Shown here: positions 32,112 to 41,179 of the stretch, piece after piece
Numbering within the stretch: position 1 is the stretch's first letter
Layout: the number at the start of each line of letters is the position of its first letter
Origin: Amycolatopsis sp. 195334CR
GTDB taxonomy: Bacteria > Actinomycetota > Actinomycetes > Mycobacteriales > Pseudonocardiaceae
Reading direction: 5' to 3'
Assembly (NCBI RefSeq): GCF_017309385.1
Contig: NZ_JAFJMJ010000003.1
Coordinates: 434,001-498,000 of the forward strand
DNA: 64,000 nucleotides
Program-made: the position numbers and the translations under genes
Notes under the pieces: model-generated
The model's database searches: none
Seen by the model: only the letters and a program-made list of their open reading frames with translations
Told to the model about the DNA's origin: nothing

Positions 32112-32477
32112 CTAGCCCGCGGCGAACAGCAGCCCGGCCGCGAACGCCTCCACCACGAAGTAGAACCAGATCGGGTAGAACGAAGTGCCTTTGTCGACGA
32201 GCCGGGAAAGCACCCGGCCCACCGCCATTCCGGCCAGCGCGATCCCGACGGTGACCACCACCCCGCGCCGGAACTCACCGCCGTCGGCCACCGCGAGCAC
32301 CAGCACCGCGGCGATGGCGAGGCCGAACCCGCCGTAGACCGCGCGGATCTCCGACCGGCTCTCCGGCGCGTCGACGGTGAGGCGGAACGGGCGGGCCAGC
32401 GCGGCCGGGGCGGCGAGCGCGTAGGCACCCATGGCAAGGAAGAAGGCGGCCACCCCGAGGGGCACGATCGTGGTCAT
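32112..32477 (-). CDS. DUF4345-type small membrane protein
   Basis: 121 residues with four hydrophobic segments: VPLGVAAFFLAMGAYALAAP, a central YGGFGLAIAAVLVLAVADGG, VVVTVGIALAGMAVGRVLS and the C-terminal FYFVVEAFAAGLLFAAG. EIRAVYGGFGLAIA is the family signature. Function is unknown. Divergent from the AraC regulator at 32523 with only 45 bp between them, so that regulator may control it. Confidence 0.75.
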   Translation of the reverse strand: MTTIVPLGVAAFFLAMGAYALAAPAALARPFRLTVDAPESRSEIRAVYGGFGLAIAAVLVLAVADGGEFRRGVVVTVGIALAGMAVGRVLSRLVDKGTSFYPIWFYFVVEAFAAGLLFAAG

Positions 32478-32522
32478 GGGCGCTCCTGTTCCGCGGTGCC
32501 GGGCTGTGCCAGCATGCTGGTG

Positions 32523-33284
32523 ATGACCAACGCGGCGCTTCCGGAAACGTGCTGCCCCGAGGCGGTGCTGTGGGCCGGGATGGGGCGAGCGGCCTACCTC
32601 GGGCCGTCGCTGCGGTTGCGCGCGCACTCGGGTTCGGTGCACTGCTTCGCGCTCGGGGTCGACGGGCCGTTCACCGTGCGGGCCGGTGGCGTCGAACGCC
32701 GGGTGCGCAGTGCCCTGATCCCGGCGCGCACGCGGAACCAGATCGTTTCGGACGGCCGGATGCTGTTCCTCTACCGCGATCCGAGCGCCGCCTGGCTGGC
32801 GGGCATCCGCGCGAAGATGACCGCACTGCCCCCGCTCCACGTCGACCACGAGGACGAAGCCGCTCTGGCGCGGGAGGCGAAGGACGGCCGGTTGCCGATC
32901 TCGGTGCTCGGTCCTTCCGGCGAGGTGTCGGATTCCCGCGTCCACGCGGCGCTGGAGCTCCTGCGGACCGATCCCGGTGGCCGCTTGACGGCCGCGGAGG
33001 TGGCGGCTGCGGTGCACCTGTCGCCGTCGCGCTTCCAGCACCTGTTCTCGGCGGAGACGGGCACGAGCTTCCGGCGCTACCGGCTGTGGGCGCGCATGCA
33101 GCACGTCGGGGCCGCGGTCAGCCGGGGCACCACGCTGACCCAGGCGGCCACGGACGCCGGCTTCGCCTCGTCGGCCCACTTCAGCGACAGCTTCCGCGAC
33201 ATGTTCGGCCTCAGTGCCAGCCGCCTGCTCACCCCTGCCACCCGGCTGGTCGTGGAAACTTCCGCGGCGGGGGAACCGAACTGA
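32523..33284 (+). CDS. AraC-family transcriptional regulator
   Basis: 253 residues from ATG 32523 (ATG 32514 is an alternative). N-terminal cupin-like effector domain, and a C-terminal double helix-turn-helix: LTAAEVAAAVHLSPSRFQHL, FSAETGTSFRRYRLWARMQ, then ATDAGFASSAHFSDSFRDMF. Compact type resembling regulators of small membrane-protein genes. Divergent from DUF4345/GNAT, which are its likely targets. Confidence 0.9.
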   Translation: MTNAALPETCCPEAVLWAGMGRAAYLGPSLRLRAHSGSVHCFALGVDGPFTVRAGGVERRVRSALIPARTRNQIVSDGRMLFLYRDPSAAWLAGIRAKMTALPPLHVDHEDEAALAREAKDGRLPISVLGPSGEVSDSRVHAALELLRTDPGGRLTAAEVAAAVHLSPSRFQHLFSAETGTSFRRYRLWARMQHVGAAVSRGTTLTQAATDAGFASSAHFSDSFRDMFGLSASRLLTPATRLVVETSAAGEPN

Positions 33285-33328
33285 CCCCTCCGGACGTCGG
33301 ACAGGCGCGTCGAAGGAGGGGATGAGCC

Positions 33329-36300
33329 GTGCCCGAAGGAAATCCGCTGGTCGCCCAAGCGCAGTCGCAGACGACCGGGGTCACGGGGATCGGGATCGCC
33401 GAGTCCGCGGTCGATCTGGCCAACGGCGTGTCGGATGGTTCGTGGGTCGAAGCCGGACTCGGGGCGGTCGGGGTCGGGCTCGAAGTGCTCTCCCTGGTCG
33501 TCGATCCCATCGGCACCCTCGCCTCCTATGGCGTGTCCTGGCTGATCGAGCATGTGCAGCCGTTGAAGGAAGCGCTCGACTGGCTGGCGGGTGATCCGCC
33601 GGTCATCCAGTCGTTCTCCGACACCTGGGCCAACGTCGCCGCCGAAGTCAACGCCATCGCCGGAGACCTGGGCAACGAAGTCACCAACGGCACCGCCGGC
33701 TGGCAAGGCGAAGGCGCCGAGGCCTACCGAGGCGCGGCTGCCGAGCAGGCTGATGCCCTGGCCGGGGCGGCTTCCCTCGCCGACGGGATCTCCGCCGGTG
33801 TGATGATCATGGGCACCGTCGTCGCCGCCGTCCGCGAACTCGTCCGCGACCTCGTCGCCGAGCTCGTCGGCAAGCTCATCACCTGGGCACTGGAGGCCGC
33901 GGGCACCCTCGGCTTCGCCACGCCGGTGATCGCCGTTCAAGCCACCACCGCGATCACCAAGACCATCAACAAGATCAGCGAGTTCATCCGCAAGCTGGTC
34001 AAAACCATCGGCAACGTCTCCCCGAAAATCAAGAAGATCATCGACAAACTCGGCGAGATCATCGAGAAGCTGTCGAAGATGCTGCGCAAGGGCGGCAAAC
34101 CCGGCAGCAGCACCACCCCCTCCAGCACCAAGCCGAACACCACCAAAACCCCCGACACCAGCCCGAACTCCCCCGACACCACCCCCTCCGGCACCGACAC
34201 CACCCCCGACAGCAGCCCCACCACCCCGGACAGCGGCAAACCCGGCAGCAACAACCCCGGCAGCGACTCCCCCAGCAACCGCCCGGACAACCCGCAGGAC
34301 ACCAAAACCCCGCCGGAACGCCGGTACTGCAAGGACGACCCGGTCGACGTCGTCTCCGGCGAGGTCATCCTCAGCCAGATCGATCTCGCGCTGCCCGCGG
34401 CGCTCCCGTTGGTCCTGCGCCGCGTGCACGTCTCGTCCTACCGCGCGGGCCGCGCGCTCGGCCCGAACTGGGCGTCCACAGTGGACCAGAGGCTGGAGTT
34501 CGACAGCGCCGGGATCGTCTACGTCTCCGACGACGGCACCCTGCTGACCTACCCCGTTCCGCTGGCCGACCACACGCCCGTGCTGCCCGCCGTCGGCCCC
34601 CGGTGGCCGTTGACCAGCACCGGCGACGGTTACCTGATCGGCAAGCCGGACGCCAACCAGTACCTGCACTTCGCCGGGGGCGGCAGGCTGGACGCGGTCG
34701 AGGACCGCAACCGGAACCGCATCGACTTCGACTACGCGCCCGACGGCACCCTTTCTCAGCTGCGCCACAGCGGCGGCTACCGCGTGCTCGTCGAGCAGAG
34801 CGACGGTCGGATCTCCCGGTTCCTGCTCGCCGACGAGTCCGACATCGAGGTCGTCCGGTACGAATACGACGACCGCGGCCGCCTCGCCAAGGTGTTCAAC
34901 TCCTCGACCAAGGCGCTGGAGTTCCGCTACGACAGCGAGGGCCGCCTGGTCCGCTGGGACGACCGGACCGGTTCCTGGTACGGCTACCGCTACGACGCGC
35001 AGGGCCGCTGCGTGGCCAACGAAGGCGCGGGCGGTTTCCTCAACGGCACGTTCGACTACGACGCCGACGCGATGACCACCGTCTTCACCGACTCGCTCGG
35101 CGCCCGCACCACCTACCGCTACGACGAAGCACGCAACGTGGTCGAGCTGACCGACCCGCTCGGCAACGTCACCCACCAGGAGTGGAACGAACGCGACGAG
35201 CTCGTCACCCGCCGCGACCCGCTCGGCCGCATCACCCGGTTCACCTACGACGACCACGGCAACCTGGTCACCGCGACCCGGCCCGACGGCAGCCAGGGCA
35301 TCGCCGAGTACAACGAGTTCGGCCTGCCCACCACTCAGGTCGACCCGGGCGGCGCGGTCTGGCGCTACGACTACGACGAGCGCGGCAACCTCGTCGCGGC
35401 CACCGAACCCTCCGGCGCGACCACCCGGTACCTGCGCGACGAGCGCGGCAACCTGGTCGGCAAGACCGATCCGCTGGGCGCCACCACCCGCCTCGAGGTC
35501 AGCGCGGCCGGGCTGCCGGTGGCGGTGACCGACGCGCTCGGCGCGACCACCCGGTACACCCGCGACCAGTTCGGCAGGCTGTCCACCATCGCCGACCCGC
35601 TGGGCAACCAGTCTTCGATCAGCTGGACGGTCGAAGGCAAGCTGCTGGCGAGGACCTACGCCGACGGCACGGTCGAGCGGTGGCGCTACGACGGCGAAGG
35701 CGCCAGGGTCGAGCACATCGACGCGCTCGGCCAGTCGACGCACACCGAGACGACCCACTTCGACCTGGTCTCGGCCATCACCGGCCCGACCGGGGCGCGC
35801 ACCGAGTTCGAGTACGACACCAACCTCCAGGTCGTCGCGGTGCGGAACCCGGCGGGCCTGGTCTGGCGCTACCACTACGACGCCGCCGGGAACCGCGTCG
35901 GCGAAATCGACTACAACGGCCGCGAGCTCCGGTACACCTACGACCCGGCCGGCCAGCTGACCAGCGTGGTCAACGGCGCGGGCGAGACCACCAGCTTCGT
36001 CTACGACCAGCTCGGGCGGATCGCCGCGAAGCACAGCGGCTCGAACGTGTCCACCTTCGAGTTCGACGAAGCGGGCGCGCTGGTGCGCGCGGTCAACGCC
36101 GACGCGGAAGTGACCATGCGGCGGGACGCGAGCGGCCGGGTCGTCGCCGAGACGGTCAACGGCCGCACCATGTCCTACCGCTACGACGCCGCGGGCCGGA
36201 TGGTCCACCGGCGGACCCCGTCCGGTCAGGAGAGCACCTGGGAGTTCGACCAGCTGGGCCGGGCGTCGCGCCTGGACAGCGGCGGGCGGACGCTGTCGTT

Positions 36301-37780
36301 CGGGTACGACGTGGCGGGCCGCGAGGTCGAGCGGCTGCTCGACACCGGCCTGATCATGGCGAGCGAGTGGGACGCCAAGCACCGCCTGGTCGGCCAGACC
36401 GTCAGCACGGTGACCGGGTACACCCGGCAGGCGACCGTGGTGCAGCAGCGGCACTACACCTACCGCGCGGACGACGCGGTGCTCGCCGTCCAGGACGCGC
36501 TCGGCGGCACGCGGAACTTCGGCGTGGACCCGATCGGCCGCATCACCGCGGTGGACGCGCCGGGCAGGCAGGAGCGCTACGCCTACGACCTCGCCGGGAA
36601 CCTGGTCCGGGAGCCGTCGGCGCCGGAGGTGCCGGTGGCGCGGGCGACCGGCACGGTCGTGCACGAGAGCGGCGGCGTGCGGTACCAGTACGACCGGCAG
36701 GGCCGGGTGGTGCTGAAGCAGAAGAAGCGCCTGTCCCGCAAGCCCGACACCTGGCACTACCACTGGGACGCCGAGGACCGGCTGATCGGCGTGGTCACCC
36801 CGGACGGCACGCACTGGCGTTACCGCTACGACGCGTTCGGCCGCCGGATCGCCAAGCAGCGCCTCGGCCACGACGGTGCGGTGACCGGCCAGGTGCTGTT
36901 CAGCTGGGACGGCTCGACCGTCGCCGAACAGGTCGGCCCGCACGGGGAAGCGGTGACCTGGGACTTCGACGGCCGGAACCGCCCGGTGACGCAGATCGAG
37001 CACTCCTCGCAGGCGGAGATCGACCGGCGGTTCTACGCCATCGTGACCGACCTCGTCGGCACCCCGACCGAACTGGTCGACGACGCCGGGCAACTCGCCT
37101 GGCGCGCGCAGACCACGCTGTGGGGCGAGGCGCTCGCCGCGCTGGACCAGCGGACCGCGACCCCGCTGCGGTTCCCCGGCCAGTACCACGACGACGAAAC
37201 CGGGCTGCACTACAACTTCTTCCGGTACTACGACCCGGAAACCGGGCGGTACCAGAGCAACGACCCGCTCGGCCTGTTCGGCACGCCGAACCCGCACGCC
37301 TACGTGGCGAACCCGATGCGGCTGACCGACCCGCTCGGCCTGATGACCTGCCAGGAGGCCGAGGACGCGCTCCGGAACCTCGACCCGGACGACCCGGCCA
37401 ACCAGCAGGCACGCAGCGACGCGTGGAACCGCCTCTACGAGGACGCCGAGAACCACCCCGACCGGATCGCCGAGCAACAGGCGGCCGAGCGGAACCGGCT
37501 CATCCGCGAGGCGGGCCGCGATCTGCACAACAACGCGGGATCGGTGCCGAACGAGCTCCGCGGCGGACGGCTCGACGCCCCGCAGGCGAACATCCCCGGC
37601 AGCCAGTACCACGTGCAGGGCCCCGGCCGCGGCACGCCGGGGCTGAACATGGACGGCAGCTTCCACGACGGTGACCCCAACTGGAACCGGCGCACCTACG
37701 AATGGGCCTACGAGCACGGGTTCGCCTGGCCGACCGGTGGGCGCTGGGCCGGGCAGAGCCCCGGTCACCACCCGTGGTGA
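33329..37780 (+). CDS. WXG100-headed RHS-repeat polymorphic toxin
   Basis: 1483 residues from GTG 33329, with GAAGGAGG before it. In order: an N-terminal helical WXG100-like region (TAGWQGEGAEAYRGAAAEQ near 130), a long amphipathic/membrane-like helical segment, a Ser/Thr/Pro-rich linker (~255-330), a DUF6531 head (CKDDPVDVVSGEVIL), about 35 RHS/YD repeats (YRYDAAGR type) to ~1280, the RHS core YHDDETGLHYNFFRYYDPET ending in DPLGL, and a ~150-residue variable tip. The tip ends MDGSFHDGDPNWNRRTYEWA and EHGFAWPTGG; I do not recognise its toxin type. Expected role: a toxin delivered by the type VII (ESX) route. A candidate immunity gene follows at 37808. Confidence 0.9.
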   Translation: MPEGNPLVAQAQSQTTGVTGIGIAESAVDLANGVSDGSWVEAGLGAVGVGLEVLSLVVDPIGTLASYGVSWLIEHVQPLKEALDWLAGDPPVIQSFSDTWANVAAEVNAIAGDLGNEVTNGTAGWQGEGAEAYRGAAAEQADALAGAASLADGISAGVMIMGTVVAAVRELVRDLVAELVGKLITWALEAAGTLGFATPVIAVQATTAITKTINKISEFIRKLVKTIGNVSPKIKKIIDKLGEIIEKLSKMLRKGGKPGSSTTPSSTKPNTTKTPDTSPNSPDTTPSGTDTTPDSSPTTPDSGKPGSNNPGSDSPSNRPDNPQDTKTPPERRYCKDDPVDVVSGEVILSQIDLALPAALPLVLRRVHVSSYRAGRALGPNWASTVDQRLEFDSAGIVYVSDDGTLLTYPVPLADHTPVLPAVGPRWPLTSTGDGYLIGKPDANQYLHFAGGGRLDAVEDRNRNRIDFDYAPDGTLSQLRHSGGYRVLVEQSDGRISRFLLADESDIEVVRYEYDDRGRLAKVFNSSTKALEFRYDSEGRLVRWDDRTGSWYGYRYDAQGRCVANEGAGGFLNGTFDYDADAMTTVFTDSLGARTTYRYDEARNVVELTDPLGNVTHQEWNERDELVTRRDPLGRITRFTYDDHGNLVTATRPDGSQGIAEYNEFGLPTTQVDPGGAVWRYDYDERGNLVAATEPSGATTRYLRDERGNLVGKTDPLGATTRLEVSAAGLPVAVTDALGATTRYTRDQFGRLSTIADPLGNQSSISWTVEGKLLARTYADGTVERWRYDGEGARVEHIDALGQSTHTETTHFDLVSAITGPTGARTEFEYDTNLQVVAVRNPAGLVWRYHYDAAGNRVGEIDYNGRELRYTYDPAGQLTSVVNGAGETTSFVYDQLGRIAAKHSGSNVSTFEFDEAGALVRAVNADAEVTMRRDASGRVVAETVNGRTMSYRYDAAGRMVHRRTPSGQESTWEFDQLGRASRLDSGGRTLSFGYDVAGREVERLLDTGLIMASEWDAKHRLVGQTVSTVTGYTRQATVVQQRHYTYRADDAVLAVQDALGGTRNFGVDPIGRITAVDAPGRQERYAYDLAGNLVREPSAPEVPVARATGTVVHESGGVRYQYDRQGRVVLKQKKRLSRKPDTWHYHWDAEDRLIGVVTPDGTHWRYRYDAFGRRIAKQRLGHDGAVTGQVLFSWDGSTVAEQVGPHGEAVTWDFDGRNRPVTQIEHSSQAEIDRRFYAIVTDLVGTPTELVDDAGQLAWRAQTTLWGEALAALDQRTATPLRFPGQYHDDETGLHYNFFRYYDPETGRYQSNDPLGLFGTPNPHAYVANPMRLTDPLGLMTCQEAEDALRNLDPDDPANQQARSDAWNRLYEDAENHPDRIAEQQAAERNRLIREAGRDLHNNAGSVPNELRGGRLDAPQANIPGSQYHVQGPGRGTPGLNMDGSFHDGDPNWNRRTYEWAYEHGFAWPTGGRWAGQSPGHHPW

Positions 37781-37807
37781 TACCGTCCGGAATGGAGGGA
37801 GAGCCTG

Positions 37808-38335
37808 GTGAGCACTGAGATCGACCGGTTCGGCGAGGACTTCGAACGCCTGCTGGCCAAGGGGGATCTGCTCGATCTCGACGGGCTGATGCGTTACGAC
37901 GGCTACTTCGACGAGTTGCCCCTCTACGCCACCTACGCGGACATCTCATTCTTGGACGAGCTGCCGTTGATGGAGCGCAACCGGGTGCTCGTGAAGGCCG
38001 CCGTCGCGCACCTCGGCCGGATCCTCGGGCACGCCGAAGCGTTCTACGCCGGGCGCGAGTTCGACTTCTTCTGCGCGGTGACGGTCACCGGCTGGGACTA
38101 CCTTCCCGAAGGCGACCCGCTGACCCCCCGGTTCTGGCTGGCCAACCCGAGCCGGGGCGTGTTCGAGCACCTGCGGCTGCGGCCGCCGGGCAGCGAAGGC
38201 AGCACCATCGTCGCGTACCTGCTCGGTGCCGGCTCCGGTTTCCTGCTCAACGACGACATCGTGGACGGGCGGCTGGAGCGGGTGTTCGTCCAGCACCCCG
38301 AGCACCCGCTGCCGCCGGGGACGATCGAAGGCTGA
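37808..38335 (+). CDS. Candidate immunity protein for the RHS toxin
   Basis: 175 residues from GTG 37808, with GGAGGGAG upstream, 27 bp after the toxin gene. Acidic N-terminus (FGEDFERLLAKGDLLDLDG), central HAEAFYAGREFDFFCAVTVTG, C-terminal FLLNDDIVDGRLERVFVQH. No membrane segment or signal peptide, so it should act in the cytoplasm. I recognise no family. Position and direction behind an RHS toxin tip are the evidence for an immunity role. Its stop codon lies in the first copy of a 35-bp tandem repeat. Confidence 0.65.
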   Translation: MSTEIDRFGEDFERLLAKGDLLDLDGLMRYDGYFDELPLYATYADISFLDELPLMERNRVLVKAAVAHLGRILGHAEAFYAGREFDFFCAVTVTGWDYLPEGDPLTPRFWLANPSRGVFEHLRLRPPGSEGSTIVAYLLGAGSGFLLNDDIVDGRLERVFVQHPEHPLPPGTIEG

Positions 38336-38435
38336 CGCCTCAGCCGCCGCACCGGTCGATCGAAGGCTGACGCCTCAGCCGCCGCACCGGTCGAGCGAGG
38401 GCTGACGCCTCAGCCGCGGCACCGGTCGAGCAGGG
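38322..38435. repeat. 35-bp tandem repeat (3 copies) carrying both convergent stop codons
   Basis: Units start at 38331, 38366 and 38401 with exact 35-bp period and few differences. Each unit contains GCTGACGCCTCAGC, a small hairpin (GCTGA/TCAGC) whose arms hold the TGA of the plus-strand immunity gene and the TCA (stop) of the minus-strand kinase. Copy 3 is the kinase's real 3' end; copies 1 and 2 are duplications of the junction. Stacked hairpins may terminate transcription both ways. Confidence 0.85.
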
Positions 38436-39882
38436 CGGCCGCTTCCTCGTTCAGTTTGGCGGCGAGTGAGCCGAACGCGTCGGTGTTGCCCGCGGCCAGG
38501 TGGTCGGCAACGTCCTGGTAGCCGTTCGCCAGGTCCTCCAGGGTCGAGTCCAGCGCGGATCCAGCGGTGTCGGCGATGGTGTCCAGCCGGTCGGCCAGCT
38601 TCCGGTAGGCGGCGGCGTTGACGTCGCGGTCGTCGCTGACGCGGGTGCTCTCCAGCGTGTCGAACGCGGCGGCTGCCTCCGAGCAGCCCTTCCAGGCGTT
38701 CCTCGTGGTGGTCGTGGTCGTGGTGGTCTTCCTGGTCGTGGCGGCGGCCTTGCGCGTGGTGGTTGTGGTGCGTTTCGTGGTGGTCGTGGTCCGTTTTGTG
38801 GTGGTCGACTTCGCGCCGAAGAACTCGCCCGCCGCGTCCATCACCCTCTCCGGTCCGACCGCGCCGAACACCGGGATCCCGATCAGCAGGGCCACGCCGA
38901 GCAGTCCACCAGCAAGCGAGCCACGATTCTTCGCCTGGGTGGGAGGCTCCTTCTTCGCCTCGCGCGGAGGCTCCACCTTCGTCTTGTGGACGGTGTAGAG
39001 CGCCGTGTCGTAGCGCTTGAACGCCCGCGTGACATCGTCGGGCAGCCACTCGCCGGGCATGCGTGGTTCCGTGTGCCCGGCGACGTCCGCCAGCACCTCC
39101 TCCAGCGACGGCCGGTCACCGGGCTCCTTGGCCAGGCAGCGCAACACGATCGACCGGAGGTCGTCCGGGCAACCGCTCAGTTCCGGTTCCTCCGACAGGA
39201 TCCGGTAGAACATCGCGTCCCGGTTGCCCTCCCCGAAGGCGGGCCGCCCGGTGGCCGCGAACACCGCGAGGTGCCCCACCGCGAACACGTCGGTGGCCGC
39301 CGTCGCGGGACGGCCGCGGACCTGCTCGGGTGCCATGAACGCGGGCGTGCCGATGCTGATCCCGCTGCGCGTCAACGAGGTGGCCGCCGCCGCGTGCGCG
39401 ATGCCGAAGTCGATGACCCGCGGACCGTCCTCGGCCAGCAACACGTTGGCGGGGGTCAGATCGCGGTGGACGATGTCGCACGCGTGCACCGCGGCCAGGC
39501 CCTCCGCCACCCCCGCGAGCAACCGGAACACCGTGTCCGACGGCAGCGCCCCGTGCTCCGCGACGGCCTGCCGCAACGACGGACCCGGCACGTACGCCGT
39601 GGCCAGCCACGGCACGGCCGCCTTGGCGTCGGCGTCCACCACCTCCGCGGTGTACATGCCCTGCACCCGCCGCGCGGCGGCGATCTCCTGCTCGAACCGC
39701 CGCCGGAACTCCTCGTCCTCGGCGTGCTCGGTGCGCACCACCTTGATCGCCAGCGCCCGCCCGCCGGGGCTGAACGCCAGGTACACCCGCCCCATCCCGC
39801 CGACGCCCAGCCGCGCCCGCAACCGGTAACCGCCGACCTCACCCGGATCGTCACCGGCCAGCGGGGTGAATCTGCTTTCCAC
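38410..39882 (-). CDS. Transmembrane Ser/Thr protein kinase with short extracytoplasmic sensor
   Basis: 490 residues. Kinase domain ~20-265: glycine loop LGVGGMGRVYL, Lys in ALAIKVV, catalytic loop HRDLTPANVLL (Thr replaces the usual Lys, as in some actinobacterial kinases), DFGIAHA and APEQVRG. A juxtamembrane region leads to one membrane helix (LAGGLLGVALLIGIPVFGAV, ~325-345), a Thr/Lys-rich linker with repeated TTTTT blocks, and a ~90-residue helical outer domain with a Cys at each end that could form a disulfide. There are no PASTA repeats. Signal and substrates unknown. Confidence 0.92.
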   Translation of the reverse strand: MESRFTPLAGDDPGEVGGYRLRARLGVGGMGRVYLAFSPGGRALAIKVVRTEHAEDEEFRRRFEQEIAAARRVQGMYTAEVVDADAKAAVPWLATAYVPGPSLRQAVAEHGALPSDTVFRLLAGVAEGLAAVHACDIVHRDLTPANVLLAEDGPRVIDFGIAHAAAATSLTRSGISIGTPAFMAPEQVRGRPATAATDVFAVGHLAVFAATGRPAFGEGNRDAMFYRILSEEPELSGCPDDLRSIVLRCLAKEPGDRPSLEEVLADVAGHTEPRMPGEWLPDDVTRAFKRYDTALYTVHKTKVEPPREAKKEPPTQAKNRGSLAGGLLGVALLIGIPVFGAVGPERVMDAAGEFFGAKSTTTKRTTTTTKRTTTTTRKAAATTRKTTTTTTTTRNAWKGCSEAAAAFDTLESTRVSDDRDVNAAAYRKLADRLDTIADTAGSALDSTLEDLANGYQDVADHLAAGNTDAFGSLAAKLNEEAAALLDRCRG

Positions 39883-40102
39883 CGGAAAACCCTACAATAA
39901 AAGCGCTCCCGCTAACGACTAAAATGGCGACCGAAGACCATTTCATCGAAATTTCATCGACCCCGGATAAAATGTCGGATGACGTGTGACCGGCACGGTT
40001 GATCACGGAAGGTGACGACCCCGTCCTCCCCCGCGGAGGGGAGATCCGCGATTTCGGCGGCGAACCGCCGTCATGAGGCGGACCCCGGGAGGTCGGCAGG
40101 GC
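39883..40102. other. Intergenic region, promoter side of the kinase and small membrane gene
   Basis: Locally AT-richer than its surroundings (AATAAAAGCG, GATAAAATGTC), with the direct repeat TTTCATCGA twice around 39940-39960. Probably holds divergent promoters; no element could be assigned with certainty. Confidence 0.3.
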
Positions 40103-40243
40103 ATGACCGTCCCCACCGAGTCGCCGGAGGCCACTCCCATGCGCCGTTCCACCGCGGACACCCTGACCCTGCGCGCCGTGCTGCTCGCCGCCCTGTGCGG
40201 CAGCCTGGTGGTCGCCGCTTACACGGTGTTCAGCAGGTTGTGA
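40103..40243 (+). CDS. Small single-helix membrane protein (46 residues)
   Basis: From ATG 40103 the product is a short Pro/Glu-rich head (MTVPTESPEATP) and then RRSTADTLTLR before a single membrane helix AVLLAALCGSLVVAAYTVF ending in SRL. An internal ATG at 40139, with CCGGAGG upstream, could give a 34-residue form. No family recognised. Codon third positions are strongly G/C and the hydrophobic pattern is coherent, which supports a real gene. Positive charges before the helix suggest an inside N-terminus. Confidence 0.5.
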   Translation: MTVPTESPEATPMRRSTADTLTLRAVLLAALCGSLVVAAYTVFSRL

Positions 40244-40442
40244 GCCACGCCGCCAAATGGCCCAGCGGTACGGATAACACCGGTGCTATACCGCGGGCGC
40301 GATGGGCGGATGAATAGGTATTGCTGGTCTGGACCATCCGACTTTCGTCGGTTCCGGGGCCGCGCTTTCCGGTTCGAGAATTGGCGCATCCCCTCCCCCG
40401 GAACGCGGCCGTCATCCCGTGCCGCAGAAACGAGTCGGAACC

Positions 40443-41168
40443 ATGCGCCTGCGCTCACTGGCCGTGCTCATCGGCAGTGCCCTGATGGCCCTGATCGGCC
40501 TGGCCGCCCCGGCCACCTCGGCCGCCGCGACCGAGTCCGGCGGCGTGCAACCGTTCATCATCGGCGGGCAGTACGCCACGAGCGGCCCGTGGGCCGCCCG
40601 GCTGTTCGCGAACGGACGGCAGACCTGCACCTCGACGATCATCGCGCCGCAGTACATCCTGACCGCGAAGCACTGCGTGGCCAGCAGCGGGACCTACACC
40701 TTCCGGATCGGCAGCCTGGACCAGCAGAGCGGCGGCACGATGGCCACCGGCAGCACGATCACGCGGTACCCCGGCTCGGCCGACCTGGCCATCGTCCGGC
40801 TGACCACCTCGGTCAACGCCACCTACTCCCCGCTCGGCACCACCAGTGACGTCGCCACCGGCCAGACCGTGCAGGTCTACGGCTGGGGCGCGACCAGCCA
40901 GTGCGGTTCGGAGATCAACTGCCAGTCGCGGTACCTGAAGTACGCCAACGTGCGGGTCAACTCGGTCAACTGCAGTGACTACTACGGCGGGATCTCGGTG
41001 TGCGCCAACCGCATCGACGGCATCACCGCCGGCGGCGACTCCGGTGGCCCGATGTTCGCCTCCGGCCGCCAGGTGGGCGTCGCGTCCACCAGCGACCGGT
41101 CGAACAACACCGCGTACACGAACATCACCCGGTACCGCAGCTGGATCCAGCAGGTCGCCGGCGTCTGA
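40443..41168 (+). CDS. Secreted trypsin-like serine protease (S1 family)
   Basis: 241 residues from ATG 40443. Signal peptide (RLRSLAVLIGSALMALIGLA, cut near TSAAA) then a short propeptide before FIIGGQYATSGPWAAR. Catalytic His in LTAKHCV, Asp in SADLAIVRL, Ser in GGDSGGPMF. Cysteines in TCTST/KHC, QCGSEINC and NCSDYYGGISVC allow three disulfides. It is a Streptomyces-type trypsin-like protease that degrades extracellular protein. Ends at a strong terminator. Confidence 0.92.
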   Translation: MRLRSLAVLIGSALMALIGLAAPATSAAATESGGVQPFIIGGQYATSGPWAARLFANGRQTCTSTIIAPQYILTAKHCVASSGTYTFRIGSLDQQSGGTMATGSTITRYPGSADLAIVRLTTSVNATYSPLGTTSDVATGQTVQVYGWGATSQCGSEINCQSRYLKYANVRVNSVNCSDYYGGISVCANRIDGITAGGDSGGPMFASGRQVGVASTSDRSNNTAYTNITRYRSWIQQVAGV

Positions 41169-41179
41169 GCCAGGTCCAC

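Noticed and set aside
34603..37674. 1023-residue plus-strand frame within the RHS gene
   Set aside because: Arg/Pro-rich out-of-frame reading of the RHS repeats with no domain.
33077..37771. 1564-residue open frame on the minus strand opposite the RHS toxin
   Set aside because: It mirrors the repeat-rich toxin gene and has no recognisable domain; long antisense frames are expected in GC-rich repeats.
38700..38830. Short repeats resembling a microsatellite
   Set aside because: They encode the Thr/Lys linker of the membrane kinase, so they are coding low complexity rather than a separate element.
40012..40317. 101-residue frame overlapping the small membrane gene
   Set aside because: Arg/His-rich shadow composition, no ribosome site; the hydrophobic 46-residue frame is more coherent.
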